Below are positions 9,005 to 17,260 of a stretch of DNA of 64,000 bases, in pieces; the stretch's first letter is position 1, and each line of letters begins with the position of its first letter. The stretch lies in assembly GCF_014466955.1 (NCBI RefSeq), contig NZ_AP023396.1:1178001-1242000 (forward strand), read 5' to 3'. The stretch is from Nocardia wallacei. Its GTDB lineage: Bacteria > Actinomycetota > Actinomycetes > Mycobacteriales > Mycobacteriaceae. A model generated the notes under the pieces. It was not told where the DNA came from and did not search any database. It saw nothing but the letters and a program-made list of their open reading frames with translations. Both the position numbers and the translations under genes were made by a program.

Positions 9005-10681
9005 ATGGACGCGCACGAGGAGCTGATCGATCTCGCCGAACGGTATTGGGACAGCGTGCTCGAGTCGTCGCCCAGCTCGGCAACCCTGCTGGGGGACAGG
9101 CGCTTCGACGACCGCATCGAGGATCTGTCCGAAGGGGCCGAACAGCTGCTGCTGTCGGCCTGGCAGGCGATGCTGGGTGAGGTGACGGTGCTGGATCCGG
9201 CGCGCCTGGACGCGCGCGACCGCATCACCCGCAGCCTGCTGCAGAACGAACTCGAGTCCGGGATCGATCGACTGTCCTGGCGACCGGCGGAGCTGGCGTC
9301 GGATCAGATGGACGGTGTGCACGCCGGCATCCTGACGCTGGCCCCGCAGGTCAACGCGCCCCGCCCGGAGCACGCGTGGGCCCTCGTGCGGCGGCACCGG
9401 CAGTTCGGCACGCTGCTGGGCCAGGCGGTCGAGCGGTTCCGGGCGGGACTGAGAGCCGGTCGCACGCCCGCCCGGATCACCATCGAGCGCTCCCTCAACC
9501 AGCTCGACGGCTACCTCGCCGGCGACCTCGCGACCGACCCGTTCGTCACCTTCCCCGGCCCTGCCGAGTGGAATGAGGAAAACGCTTGGCGTGCAACGCT
9601 GTCCGAGGTGGCCCGGGACGTGATCCGCCCGGCCTTCCAGGCCTACCGCGACATGCTCGCCGACGAACTGCTCCCCGCCGCACGGCCCGACGACCGACCC
9701 GGCCTGTGCTGGCTGGGCGCTGACGGAGAGGACATCTACCGTCGCCTGCTCCGCCACCACACCACCCTGCCGGACCTGGGCGCCGACGAGATCCACGCGC
9801 TGGGCCTGGCCGAGCTGGAGCTGCTGCGCGAGGAGTACGCCGAGGTGGGCGAGCGGCTGTTCGGCACCACCGAGCAGGCCGCCATCTTCGCGCGGCTGCG
9901 GGAGGACGCCACGCTGCGCTACACCGACGGCGCGGAGATCCTCGCCGACGCGAAGCGGTGCCTGAGTGCCGCGACCGCCGAGATGCCGCGCTGGTTCGGG
10001 CGGCTGCCGCGCGAAAGGTGCGAGATCGCACCGGTCCCGGACTTCCTGGCCGCGGACGCACCCGGCGCGTACTACTTCCCGCCCGCCGCCGACGGCTCCC
10101 GGCCCGGCGCGTACTTCGTCAACCTGCACCAGGCGCAGGGCCGCAACCGATTCGAGACCGCCGCGGTGGCCTACCACGAGGCCATTCCGGGCCACCACCT
10201 GCAACTCACCATCGCCAACGAGCTCGACAGGTTGCCGCGCTTCCAGCGGCAGTCGTTCAGCAATACCGCCTTCGTGGAGGGGTGGGCGCTCTACACCGAG
10301 CGGCTGGCCGACGAAATGGGTTTGTACGACGACGATCTCGCGCGGGTCGGCATGCTGGCGGCCGACTCCTGGCGTTCGTGCCGGCTGGTGGTCGACACCG
10401 GATTGCACGCCAAGGGCTGGAGCCGGCAGCGGGCGATCGACTTCATGACCGCCAACGCGCCGGTCGCGGTGTCGGAGATCCTGGTCGAGGTCGACCGCTA
10501 CATCGCCATCCCGGGTCAGGCCGTCGCCTACAAGGTGGGTCAGCTGGAGATCCGCCGGCAGCGAGCGCTGGCGGCCGAACGGCTCGGGGCGGACTTCGAC
10601 ATCCGGGCGTTCCACGACGTCGTCCTGGGTGCGGGCTCGGTGAGCCTGCCGGTGCTGCGGGAACTGGCCGCCACGCTGTAG
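9005..10681 (+). CDS. DUF885 metallo-hydrolase family protein
   Basis: 558 residues, the usual size for the DUF885 family, mostly alpha-helical, with no signal peptide. The zinc-peptidase-like motif YHEAIPGHHLQ lies near residue 390 and FVEGWALYTERL about 35 residues later. Together these form the M3/M32-like HExxH..E arrangement, although here the motif reads HEAIPGH. ATG 9005 is taken rather than the ATG at 8993 because homology starts at MDAHEEL. Biochemical function is poorly known; a few relatives act as peptidases or dipeptidases. A shorter paralogue lies at 40367. Confidence 0.85.
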   Translation: MDAHEELIDLAERYWDSVLESSPSSATLLGDRRFDDRIEDLSEGAEQLLLSAWQAMLGEVTVLDPARLDARDRITRSLLQNELESGIDRLSWRPAELASDQMDGVHAGILTLAPQVNAPRPEHAWALVRRHRQFGTLLGQAVERFRAGLRAGRTPARITIERSLNQLDGYLAGDLATDPFVTFPGPAEWNEENAWRATLSEVARDVIRPAFQAYRDMLADELLPAARPDDRPGLCWLGADGEDIYRRLLRHHTTLPDLGADEIHALGLAELELLREEYAEVGERLFGTTEQAAIFARLREDATLRYTDGAEILADAKRCLSAATAEMPRWFGRLPRERCEIAPVPDFLAADAPGAYYFPPAADGSRPGAYFVNLHQAQGRNRFETAAVAYHEAIPGHHLQLTIANELDRLPRFQRQSFSNTAFVEGWALYTERLADEMGLYDDDLARVGMLAADSWRSCRLVVDTGLHAKGWSRQRAIDFMTANAPVAVSEILVEVDRYIAIPGQAVAYKVGQLEIRRQRALAAERLGADFDIRAFHDVVLGAGSVSLPVLRELAATL

Positions 10682-10941
10682 GCAGCCGCTCCGGGACGCG
10701 GGCTCGCATACGAGGGTGTCCCGGTGCCGGACGTTCGAATAATCGGCCTCGAACGGGCCGTGGGTTTCCGGACGCATGACCACGTGCGGCGATCTGGTGT
10801 GTCTGCTTCCGGCGTTGCTGGCAAATGCGGTTCAATTGATGTCGATCGACGAGTTATACCAGTATGCTCCCGCCGCCCACCGTCTCATTCGGGCGGACTG
10901 CTTCACACCGGCATCACCTCAGCATCCGAGAGGACACGAAC

Positions 10942-11235
10942 GTGAGCATGGTTCTCGCCGCCCACGATATGTACAGCACGGTGCTGGCTCAGGTCGGCAA
11001 TCCGACACCGGAAACCCCACCGGCCGCCGACAAGCTCATGAAATTGGTCCGGTACTTCACCTGGTTCGTTCTGCTGTCCGGCGTCACGGCCGTCACCTAC
11101 GGCGGTGGCAAGTTCGCCTGGGAGAAGTGGAGCGGCGGTGCCCTGGAGTCGCCGAAGATGATCGCGGGCGCCATGATCGGTGGTGGCGTCGCGACCAGCG
11201 CGGGCACCATCATGAACGCCGTCATCGGCAGCTGA
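10942..11235 (+). CDS. Small two-helix membrane protein, unknown (pilin/VirB2-like shape)
   Basis: 97 residues from GTG 10942 (GAGAGGA at 10928-10934) or 95 from ATG 10948. A soluble, proline-rich N-terminus (VGNPTPETPPAADKL) precedes two membrane segments, KLVRYFTWFVLLSGVTAVTYGG and a glycine-rich IAGAMIGGGVATSAGTIMNAVIG. The two-helix, Gly/Ala-rich layout resembles the TrbC/VirB2 pilin subunits and small proteins of actinobacterial conjugative elements, but no other transfer gene is nearby. I do not recognise the family with certainty. The upstream 260 bases hold only its promoter region. Confidence 0.7.
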   Translation: MSMVLAAHDMYSTVLAQVGNPTPETPPAADKLMKLVRYFTWFVLLSGVTAVTYGGGKFAWEKWSGGALESPKMIAGAMIGGGVATSAGTIMNAVIGS

Positions 11236-11247
11236 CCCGGTACCCGT

Positions 11248-11276
11248 GCGGGTGTGCCGGTGGCCGGCACACCCGC
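11248..11276. terminator. Bidirectional intrinsic terminator
   Basis: A perfect 13-bp stem (11248-11260 with 11264-11276) and 3-base loop lie between the convergent small membrane protein gene and the DUF305 lipoprotein gene. There is no long T-run, as is usual in high-G+C actinobacteria. Confidence 0.65.
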
Positions 11277-11288
11277 TGACTCGTGCGC

Positions 11289-11924
11289 TCAGCCCTGGCC
11301 GAGCATGGCCCGCATCTGCTGAATCTCCGCCTGCTGAGCGGTGCTGATGCTCTGCGCGAGGGTCCGGGCGTCGGGGTTGACGCCCTGCGCCAGTTCGGTG
11401 TTCGCCATATCGATCGCGCCCTGGTGGTGCGCGATCATCATGGTCAGCCACTTGCGGTCGAATTCGGGCCCGGTGGCGTCGCGCAGCGCGGTCATCTCCT
11501 CCTGCGACATCATGCCGGGCATCTCGTGCCCCATCGCGCTGGGCGCGGGCTTGCCGAAGGCGCTCAGCAACTCGGTGAAGCGCTGCATCTCGGGCGCCTG
11601 TGCCCGCTCGACATTCGCCGCCAGCGCGACGAGCTGCTGATTCTGGGTCCGGCCCGGTACCAGCTTCGCCATGTCGACGGCCTGCGCGTGGTGCGGATAC
11701 ATCATCTGCAGGAAGGTCACGTCGGCGTCGGTGAAGTCGGTTCGAGTCGGGGCGGCGGTGCTCGACGGCGTGCCGTGGTGCATGCCGGGCATATCCGACA
11801 TACCGGTCGCCGAGGTGGTGGGCGCGGCCGTCGTGTCGCCGGAGTCGTCACCACAACCGGCGACGAGCAGCGCCGCGGCGATTCCGGTGCCTGCCAAGGT
11901 GATTCGGGTACGCGAGAGGGACAT
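11289..11924 (-). CDS. DUF305 lipoprotein (copper-associated family)
   Basis: 211 residues. A lipoprotein signal peptide ends in LLVAGC (Cys about 24), then a low-complexity linker containing MSDMPGMHHG. Two DUF305 halves follow, each with a Met/His cluster: DVTFLQMMYPHHAQAVDMA and WLTMMIAHHQGAIDMA. A Met-rich MGHEMPGMMSQEEM stretch lies between. The ferritin-like helical fold and Met/His motifs suggest copper or other metal binding outside the membrane; function is not established. GAGGAG lies 6 bases before the ATG. It follows the DUF6153 gene by 55 bases on the same strand, a common pairing. Confidence 0.9.
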   Translation of the reverse strand: MSLSRTRITLAGTGIAAALLVAGCGDDSGDTTAAPTTSATGMSDMPGMHHGTPSSTAAPTRTDFTDADVTFLQMMYPHHAQAVDMAKLVPGRTQNQQLVALAANVERAQAPEMQRFTELLSAFGKPAPSAMGHEMPGMMSQEEMTALRDATGPEFDRKWLTMMIAHHQGAIDMANTELAQGVNPDARTLAQSISTAQQAEIQQMRAMLGQG

Positions 11925-11979
11925 GTCGTTCTCCTCGGAATAGGGGGTCGTGCTGAGGTGGACGGGGAACCCGCGTCCA

Positions 11980-12645
11980 TCAGATCCGCAGAATCGACAA
12001 TTCCGGTAGCGAGAGCACCGTCCAGGGCGGCGACCGCGCCCCAGCGAACGGCTGGAGTCGGACCCGCAACCGGCCGCCGGGCCGCCGCGCGCCGACCCAG
12101 GCCAGCATCACCAAGCCGAGCAGCAACGCCAACGCCACCAGCACGAAGACGCACCCGTGCAGACCGTGGTGGGCGTTCCCGCAATCGGCACAACCGGCAT
12201 CGCCGGTCGCAGGCGGATCCCGATGTGCGACCGTCCCGATGGACTCGACCCCGCCCGCCCGGATCTGCTCGAGGCCCGCGTGTGCATGTGCGGAGTGAGC
12301 CTGGCCGGCCACGGGCATCGGGCTGGTCTCGCCGACGTGATCGAGGTGGTCGGCGCCGACGATCGAGGCATGCCCCTGGGCGTGCGTGAGCGCGAGCCCC
12401 AGGGTGTGCGCTACTCCGGCGGTATGCGCGAGAGTCGGGGTGGCGGGTGTGTGACCGGCCGGACCGGCGTGGGCGTGGGACGGGGCGAAGACGACCGCGT
12501 GCATCAGCGCGACACCCGTCAGAAGCACCAGTACGCCCAGGGCGCGGAGATACCCGAGCGCCCGGGCCGGGCGCGGCGGACCGGCGACGCGGCCAAGGGC
12601 GGCGTCGGCGCTGCGCGGCCGGGGTTGCTCGCTCACGCGGCCCAT
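11980..12645 (-). CDS. DUF6153-like His-rich membrane protein
   Basis: 221 residues from ATG 12645 (the frame is open further upstream). A first helix, LGYLRALGVLVLLTGVALMHAVVF, is followed by a long extracytoplasmic region very rich in His (SHAHA, HSAHAHAG, THAQGHAS). A Cys cluster C..CGNAHHGLHGC precedes a second helix, FVLVALALLLGLVMLAWVG. This layout fits the actinobacterial DUF6153 family often found beside DUF305 genes. It is first in the minus-strand pair, and a role in metal (copper) handling at the cell surface is inferred from composition and partner. Confidence 0.7.
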   Translation of the reverse strand: MGRVSEQPRPRSADAALGRVAGPPRPARALGYLRALGVLVLLTGVALMHAVVFAPSHAHAGPAGHTPATPTLAHTAGVAHTLGLALTHAQGHASIVGADHLDHVGETSPMPVAGQAHSAHAHAGLEQIRAGGVESIGTVAHRDPPATGDAGCADCGNAHHGLHGCVFVLVALALLLGLVMLAWVGARRPGGRLRVRLQPFAGARSPPWTVLSLPELSILRI

Positions 12646-12660
12646 TCTAGGGGCTCGGTT

Positions 12661-12690
12661 GCCTATACCCCGTAGCCGTATGGAATAGGC
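12661..12690. promoter_or_regulatory. Operator-like dyad between DUF6153 and MFS genes
   Basis: Inverted arms GCCTATACC (12661-12669) and GGAATAGGC (12682-12690) match at 8 of 9 positions with a 12-base spacer. They sit in the 97-base divergent region, where one regulator could control both transcripts. It is not a canonical CsoR or CueR box. Confidence 0.35.
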
Positions 12691-12742
12691 GCGGGCTCGA
12701 CGTGTTCGATTCGGTTGTCGAGCCGAGCTAACGGAGGTTGTC

Positions 12743-14179
12743 TTGTCCGTCGCCACCGGGAAACCTGCCATCGGGCTCCGCTCCGAGCGCGGTGCCGTCC
12801 TCGCCGCGCTGATGCTGTCGACCTCGCTGGTGGCGCTGGATTCCACCATCATCGCCACGGCGGTGCTCACCATCACCGCCGATCTCGGCGGCTTCGCGCA
12901 GTTCCCGTGGTTGTTCTCGATCTACCTCCTGGCCCAGGCCATTACGGTGCCGATCTACGGCAAGATCGCCGACACCTTCGGCCGCAAGCCGGTGATGCTG
13001 TTCGGCATCGCCGTGTTCGCGCTCGGCTCGCTGCTGTGCGGTCTCGCCACGAGCATGGTGGCGCTCATCGTCTTCCGGGCGATCCAGGGCATCGGCGCGG
13101 GTGCGGTGCAGCCGATGTCGATGACCATCGCCGGTGACATCTACACCCTCGAGGAGCGCGCCACCGTACAGGGCTACCTGGCGAGCGTGTGGGCCGCCTC
13201 CTCGGTGCTCGGCCCGCTGCTGGGCGGGGTGTTCTCCGAATACCTCAGCTGGCGCTGGATCTTCCTGGTCAACCTGCCACTGGCGGCGTTGGCGGGATGG
13301 ATGCTGGTCCGCTCGTTCCACGAGACCACGCCCCGGCGGCAGCGGCGCCGGATCGACTACCTCGGCGCGGCCCTGCTCGCCGGTGGGGCCGGCGCCCTGA
13401 TTCTCGGCTTGCTGGAGGGCGGGCACGCCTGGGCGTGGGTCTCGCCCGTCGGTATCGGGGTGTTCGCGGGCGGCGCGCTGCTGCTGGCGCTGTTCGCGGT
13501 CGCCGAGCGCGGGGCCGCCGACCCGATCCTGCCGCTGTGGGTGTTCACCCGGCGCATCGTCGTCACCAGCAGCCTGACCTCGCTGCTCGTCGGCGCCGTC
13601 ATGCTCGGATTGACCTCGTACGTACCGACTTTCGCGCAGGGCGTGCTCGGCGTGGGTGCGCTGGTGGCCGGGCTGGCCGTGGGCGCGCTGACCCTGGGCT
13701 GGCCGATCACGGCCTCGCAGGCCGGCCGGTTGTACCTGCGCATCGGGTTTCGCGGGACCGCGCTGATCGGCAGCGCCGTGGCCGCGCTGGGCGCGCTGTC
13801 GACGCTGTTGCTCGGCGCGGATTCCGGGCTGTGGCAGGTGGCGCTCAGCTGTTTCGTGGTCGGCGCGGGGCTGGGACTGGTTGCCACGCCGACACTGATC
13901 GCCGCGCAAACCGCCGCCGAATGGAGCGAGCGCGGGGTCGTGACGGGCGCCAATATGTTCGCCCGCTCGATCGGCAGCGCGGTCGGTGTGGCGGTGTTCG
14001 GCGCGCTGGTGAACATGCGGGTCGGTACGGCCGGCAATCCCGAGCCCGCGCTGCTGGCCGCCGGGATCCGGCTGGTGTTCGCCGGTGTCGCGGCGATGGC
14101 CGTCGTCATGGTGCTGGCAGCCGCGGCATTGCCGCGTGACCGGGCCGGACACGCCGCGCCGGACGTACCCGCGGCGTAG
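12743..14179 (+). CDS. MFS multidrug exporter, DHA2 (EmrB/QacA) family
   Basis: 478 residues from a TTG at 12743, supported by GGAGG at 12733-12737; no nearer ATG or GTG fits. About 14 membrane helices. Motif C-like ALDSTIIATAVLTI in helix 1, motif A GKIADTFGRKP in the loop 2-3, and FRAIQGIGAGAVQPMSM in helix 4 mark the DHA2 drug:proton antiporters. It probably exports cationic or lipophilic compounds. It is divergent from the DUF6153-DUF305 pair. A 54-residue gene follows 10 bases downstream and may be cotranscribed. Confidence 0.9.
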   Translation: MSVATGKPAIGLRSERGAVLAALMLSTSLVALDSTIIATAVLTITADLGGFAQFPWLFSIYLLAQAITVPIYGKIADTFGRKPVMLFGIAVFALGSLLCGLATSMVALIVFRAIQGIGAGAVQPMSMTIAGDIYTLEERATVQGYLASVWAASSVLGPLLGGVFSEYLSWRWIFLVNLPLAALAGWMLVRSFHETTPRRQRRRIDYLGAALLAGGAGALILGLLEGGHAWAWVSPVGIGVFAGGALLLALFAVAERGAADPILPLWVFTRRIVVTSSLTSLLVGAVMLGLTSYVPTFAQGVLGVGALVAGLAVGALTLGWPITASQAGRLYLRIGFRGTALIGSAVAALGALSTLLLGADSGLWQVALSCFVVGAGLGLVATPTLIAAQTAAEWSERGVVTGANMFARSIGSAVGVAVFGALVNMRVGTAGNPEPALLAAGIRLVFAGVAAMAVVMVLAAAALPRDRAGHAAPDVPAA

Positions 14180-14189
14180 GCTGGGACGC

Positions 14190-14354
14190 ATGGGACAGTT
14201 CGGCGAACTCCTCCACGGCGGCAGATTGCGCAAGGAGAGCGACGACGAGGCGGGCACGGGTGAACAGTTCGAGATCGGTTCGCTCGATCTCGACCGCGGC
14301 GTGGTCCGCCTGAACCCGCGCCCCGAGGCGCGCGACCAGCCCTCGGAGGAATAG
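14190..14354 (+). CDS. Small conserved-looking acidic protein, unknown
   Basis: 54 residues: MGQFGELLHGGRLRKE followed by an acidic, probably disordered tail rich in Asp, Glu and Arg. It starts 10 bases after the MFS exporter stop and ends 19 bases before the convergent AMIN-type lipoprotein gene. Placement and composition suggest a real small gene. I do not recognise the family and cannot offer a function. Confidence 0.55.
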   Translation: MGQFGELLHGGRLRKESDDEAGTGEQFEIGSLDLDRGVVRLNPRPEARDQPSEE

Positions 14355-14373
14355 CCCGCGACAGCCCGGCGGC

Positions 14374-14943
14374 TCAGCCGGTCGCGACGTCGACGACCAG
14401 CCGCTTCGGATTCTCCAGCGAATCGACCGAGAAGGCGGGCCGATCCGCGTTCACCCCGATGAACGACTGCGTGGCCCCCTCGAACACCAGGGTGCGGTAG
14501 ACGCCCGCGATACCGGGTGTGTCCGGATCGGTGACCGGATCAGCGCCCTCGTACTGCGTGACCCCGCTGTCCCACGGATACGCCGAACCCAGGATCTGCA
14601 CCTGGAGAATCGACTGCCCGGCCACGTCGACCGGCTTGCCGCTACCGTCCTGCACCGCGCGATCGGTGTACTGCACCCGCCAGCCCGGCGTCCCGGTGCC
14701 GCCGAGTTCGTACACCACCCGATCGAAGCCCGGATGGTGTCCGACCCGGACGTCGGTCACGGTCAGCCGCGCGTCGTCCGACGGCTCGTGCTGCTGCGGG
14801 CCGGTGGCCCGCGGCGGCGATTGCGGCGCCGCCGCCACCGTCGAACCCGTGGGCTCCGGTCCGCCGGGATCGGATGAGCTGTCCGAGCAACCCGCCAGCA
14901 GTGCGAGTGCCGCGACCACCGTGAATGCCAGCCTGTTACGCAT
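14374..14943 (-). CDS. AMIN-like domain lipoprotein
   Basis: 189 residues. The signal peptide ends in the lipobox LALLAGC (Cys about 19), followed by a Ser/Pro/Gly linker and a beta-rich C-terminal domain: LTVTDVRVGHHPGFDRVVYEL, GWRVQYTDRAV, TLVFEGATQSFIGV and ENPKRLVVDVATG. This pattern matches the secreted AMIN-like domain of actinobacterial lipoproteins, related to cell-wall-binding AMIN domains. It is probably anchored to the outer leaflet of the inner membrane. No catalytic motif is visible. Confidence 0.8.
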   Translation of the reverse strand: MRNRLAFTVVAALALLAGCSDSSSDPGGPEPTGSTVAAAPQSPPRATGPQQHEPSDDARLTVTDVRVGHHPGFDRVVYELGGTGTPGWRVQYTDRAVQDGSGKPVDVAGQSILQVQILGSAYPWDSGVTQYEGADPVTDPDTPGIAGVYRTLVFEGATQSFIGVNADRPAFSVDSLENPKRLVVDVATG

Positions 14944-15015
14944 GAGGCCGATGGTATGCGGTGTTGCCACCGGGGTCGGCGCGACGACACGGCAACGATC
15001 TAGCACACTGTAGGA

Positions 15016-16167
15016 GTGCAGGAGGTCGACGACGTGCTGAGCCGGTTGCGGCGGTATCCGGATGTGGAGGCGGTGAATCTCTACGCGGTCGACGCCGCGG
15101 ATCGGCTGATCTTGGATGTGGCCGGAGACGCCCTGGCAGCGGCCGGCAGTGGCCGGGTCGCGGTCATAGACGACGGCTACGGGGCGCTCACCCTGGGCGC
15201 GGTCGCGGCGCACGACCTGAGTTCGGTACGCGTGCATCAGGATCTGCTCACCGGCGAACTCGCGCTGGCCAACAACGCGCGAGCGGTCGGTCTGGCCGAT
15301 CGATACAGCAGCCACGAACTGGGCCGCCGGTTGCTCGAGGATGTCAAGGTGGTGTTGCTGCGGCTGCCGCGGGCGTTGTCGGGGCTGGCGGAGATCGCGG
15401 ATGCCATTGCCCGCTACGCCGATCCGGAGGTCGAGGTGTTCGCCGGCGCCCGCGACAAGTACCTGACCCCGGCCATGAACGACGTGCTCGCCGAATCGTT
15501 CGGGTCGGTGCGGGCCAGTCGCGGTCGGCAGAAGTCGCGGATCCTGCTGGCACGCGATCCCAAACCCGTTGGCCGCCTTCCTTTTCCGGTGCGCAAGCAA
15601 CTCGACGAGGTGGGACTCGAGGTCGTCGCGCACGGTGCCGCCTTCTCCGGGCCGCGCCTGGATATCGGCACCCGATTCCTGCTCGACCATGTGCGCCGGA
15701 TGAAGCCGGACGCCCGCGACGCCATCGACCTCGGTTGTGGCACCGGCATACTGGCCGTCGCGCTGGCGAAGGCGCGCCCGCAGGTCAGTGTGGTCGGCAC
15801 CGACCAGTCCGCGGCCGCGGTCGCCTCCGCGCGGGCCACGGCCGCGGTGAACGGGGTCGCCGATCGGGTGACGGTGCTGCGCGACGACGCCATGGCCGGC
15901 GTCGCCGGGCACAGCGCCGACCTCGTGCTGTGCAACCCCCCTTTCCATGTCGGCGCGGCGGTGCACACCGGTTCGGCGATCAAGATGTTCTCCGAGACCG
16001 GGCGAGTGCTGCGGCCCGGCGGCGAACTGTGGACGGTCTACAACTCGCATCTGAACTATCGTGGGGTGATGGAGCGTTTGGTCGGCAAGACCGATGTGGT
16101 GGGCCGCAATCGCAAATTCACCGTGACGCGGTCGGTGCGCGGTCTGTACGACGTTCGGCAGGAGTAG
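15016..16167 (+). CDS. RsmC/RlmG-like class I methyltransferase
   Basis: 383 residues from GTG 15016. The N-terminal half (about 1-190) is a degenerate methyltransferase-like domain, as in the tandem-domain RsmC/RlmG 16S/23S rRNA guanine-N2 methyltransferases. The C-terminal half has the SAM motif DLGCGTGILAVALA near 238 and the NPPFH catalytic motif near 307, used by enzymes that methylate exocyclic amino groups. Modification of an rRNA guanine is the best guess; the exact base cannot be assigned. Confidence 0.82.
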   Translation: MQEVDDVLSRLRRYPDVEAVNLYAVDAADRLILDVAGDALAAAGSGRVAVIDDGYGALTLGAVAAHDLSSVRVHQDLLTGELALANNARAVGLADRYSSHELGRRLLEDVKVVLLRLPRALSGLAEIADAIARYADPEVEVFAGARDKYLTPAMNDVLAESFGSVRASRGRQKSRILLARDPKPVGRLPFPVRKQLDEVGLEVVAHGAAFSGPRLDIGTRFLLDHVRRMKPDARDAIDLGCGTGILAVALAKARPQVSVVGTDQSAAAVASARATAAVNGVADRVTVLRDDAMAGVAGHSADLVLCNPPFHVGAAVHTGSAIKMFSETGRVLRPGGELWTVYNSHLNYRGVMERLVGKTDVVGRNRKFTVTRSVRGLYDVRQE

Positions 16168-16298
16168 TTCTCCGGCGGTAAAGTCCGCTTTGTCCGTTTT
16201 TTTGCCCGGTTCGGGAACTTGCGCCCGCCGCGGCACGTTGGATACTCAGAACGGCCACGAGAGACGTGGACCGCGACCTTCGGAAAGGCACGGGAACG

Positions 16299-17153
16299 GT
16301 GCGCACCTCAAGCAACCCGATCTTCAAGAATTTGCCGCAGCAGCAAGGGGGTTATGCGGGGTTCGGTTCGGCTGCCGCCGGCGCCGGACAGTTCGCTCAG
16401 TACGGACAGCAGTACCCGCCGCAGGGTTACGAGCAGCCGTACCAGCAGCCCGCGCAGGCCACCCGGCCGATGACGATCGACGACGTCGTCACCAAGACCG
16501 GCATCACGCTGGGTGTGGTGACCATCGCGGCGATCCTGTCCTACGGTCTGACCGCCGCCAACCACGCGCTGGCTCCGCTGTTCGTCATCGTCGGCGGACT
16601 GGTCGGCCTGGTGCTGGTGCTGGTGGCGACATTCGGCCGCAAGCAGGACAACCCGGCCATCGTCCTGAGTTACGCCGCCGCCGAGGGCCTGTTCCTGGGC
16701 GCGCTGTCGTTCATGTTCACCAATATCGCCTTCGGCGGTGTCGGTGGATCCGGGCTGATCGCGCAGGCGGTGCTCGGTACCTTCGGCGTCTTCTTCGGCA
16801 TGCTGGTCGTCTACAAGACCGGCGCCATCCGGGTCACGCCGCGCTTCACCCGGATGATCGTGGGCGCCATGATCGGCGTCGTGGTGCTGATGCTGGGCAA
16901 TATGGTCGCCGCGTTCTTCACCCCGGGCGGCTTCGGCCTGCGTGACGGCGGCGCGCTGTCGATCGTGTTCAGCCTGGTCGTGATCGCGATCGCCGCGTTC
17001 AGCTTTCTGCTCGACTTCGACGCCGCCGACCAGCTGATCCGCGCGCAGGCGCCGGAGAAGGCCGCGTGGGGCGTGGCCCTGGGCCTGACCGTCACCCTGG
17101 TCTGGCTGTACCTGGAGATCCTGCGCCTGCTGAGTTACCTGCAGAACGACTAG
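16299..17153 (+). CDS. Bax inhibitor-1/YccA family membrane protein
   Basis: 284 residues from GTG 16299 with GGAAAGG about 10 bases upstream. The N-terminus RTSSNPIFKNLP is the usual start in actinobacterial members. A Gln/Tyr/Gly/Pro-rich cytoplasmic stretch (to about 60) precedes seven membrane helices. The C-terminal LLDFDAADQLI holds the conserved Asp residues of the TMBIM pH-sensing di-aspartyl region. A proton/calcium leak or stress function is known for relatives. A perfect intrinsic terminator follows 18 bases after the stop. Confidence 0.88.
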   Translation: MRTSSNPIFKNLPQQQGGYAGFGSAAAGAGQFAQYGQQYPPQGYEQPYQQPAQATRPMTIDDVVTKTGITLGVVTIAAILSYGLTAANHALAPLFVIVGGLVGLVLVLVATFGRKQDNPAIVLSYAAAEGLFLGALSFMFTNIAFGGVGGSGLIAQAVLGTFGVFFGMLVVYKTGAIRVTPRFTRMIVGAMIGVVVLMLGNMVAAFFTPGGFGLRDGGALSIVFSLVVIAIAAFSFLLDFDAADQLIRAQAPEKAAWGVALGLTVTLVWLYLEILRLLSYLQND

Positions 17154-17171
17154 TAGCCGGCGCGAGCCGAT

Positions 17172-17209
17172 ACGGGTGGTCACCGAATACTCGGTGACCA
17201 CCCGTTTTT
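17172..17209 (+). terminator. Strong intrinsic terminator
   Basis: A perfect 15-bp stem (17172-17186 with 17191-17205), a 4-base loop and a T-run to 17209 follow the Bax-inhibitor gene. This is the clearest Rho-independent terminator in the window. Confidence 0.93.
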
Positions 17210-17260
17210 CGTGCCTCGGGCCGATCGGTAAGGTCGGGCGGCGAGGGAAGGGAGAGGTCC

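Noticed and set aside
8345..10783. 812-codon open frame on the minus strand opposite the quinone reductase and DUF885 genes
   Set aside because: Product is Gln/Arg/His/Gly-rich without domains; it mirrors the codon bias of the true plus-strand genes.
16180..16203. Terminator after the RsmC-like methyltransferase gene
   Set aside because: A run of seven T is present, but the preceding stem is only about 4 bp.
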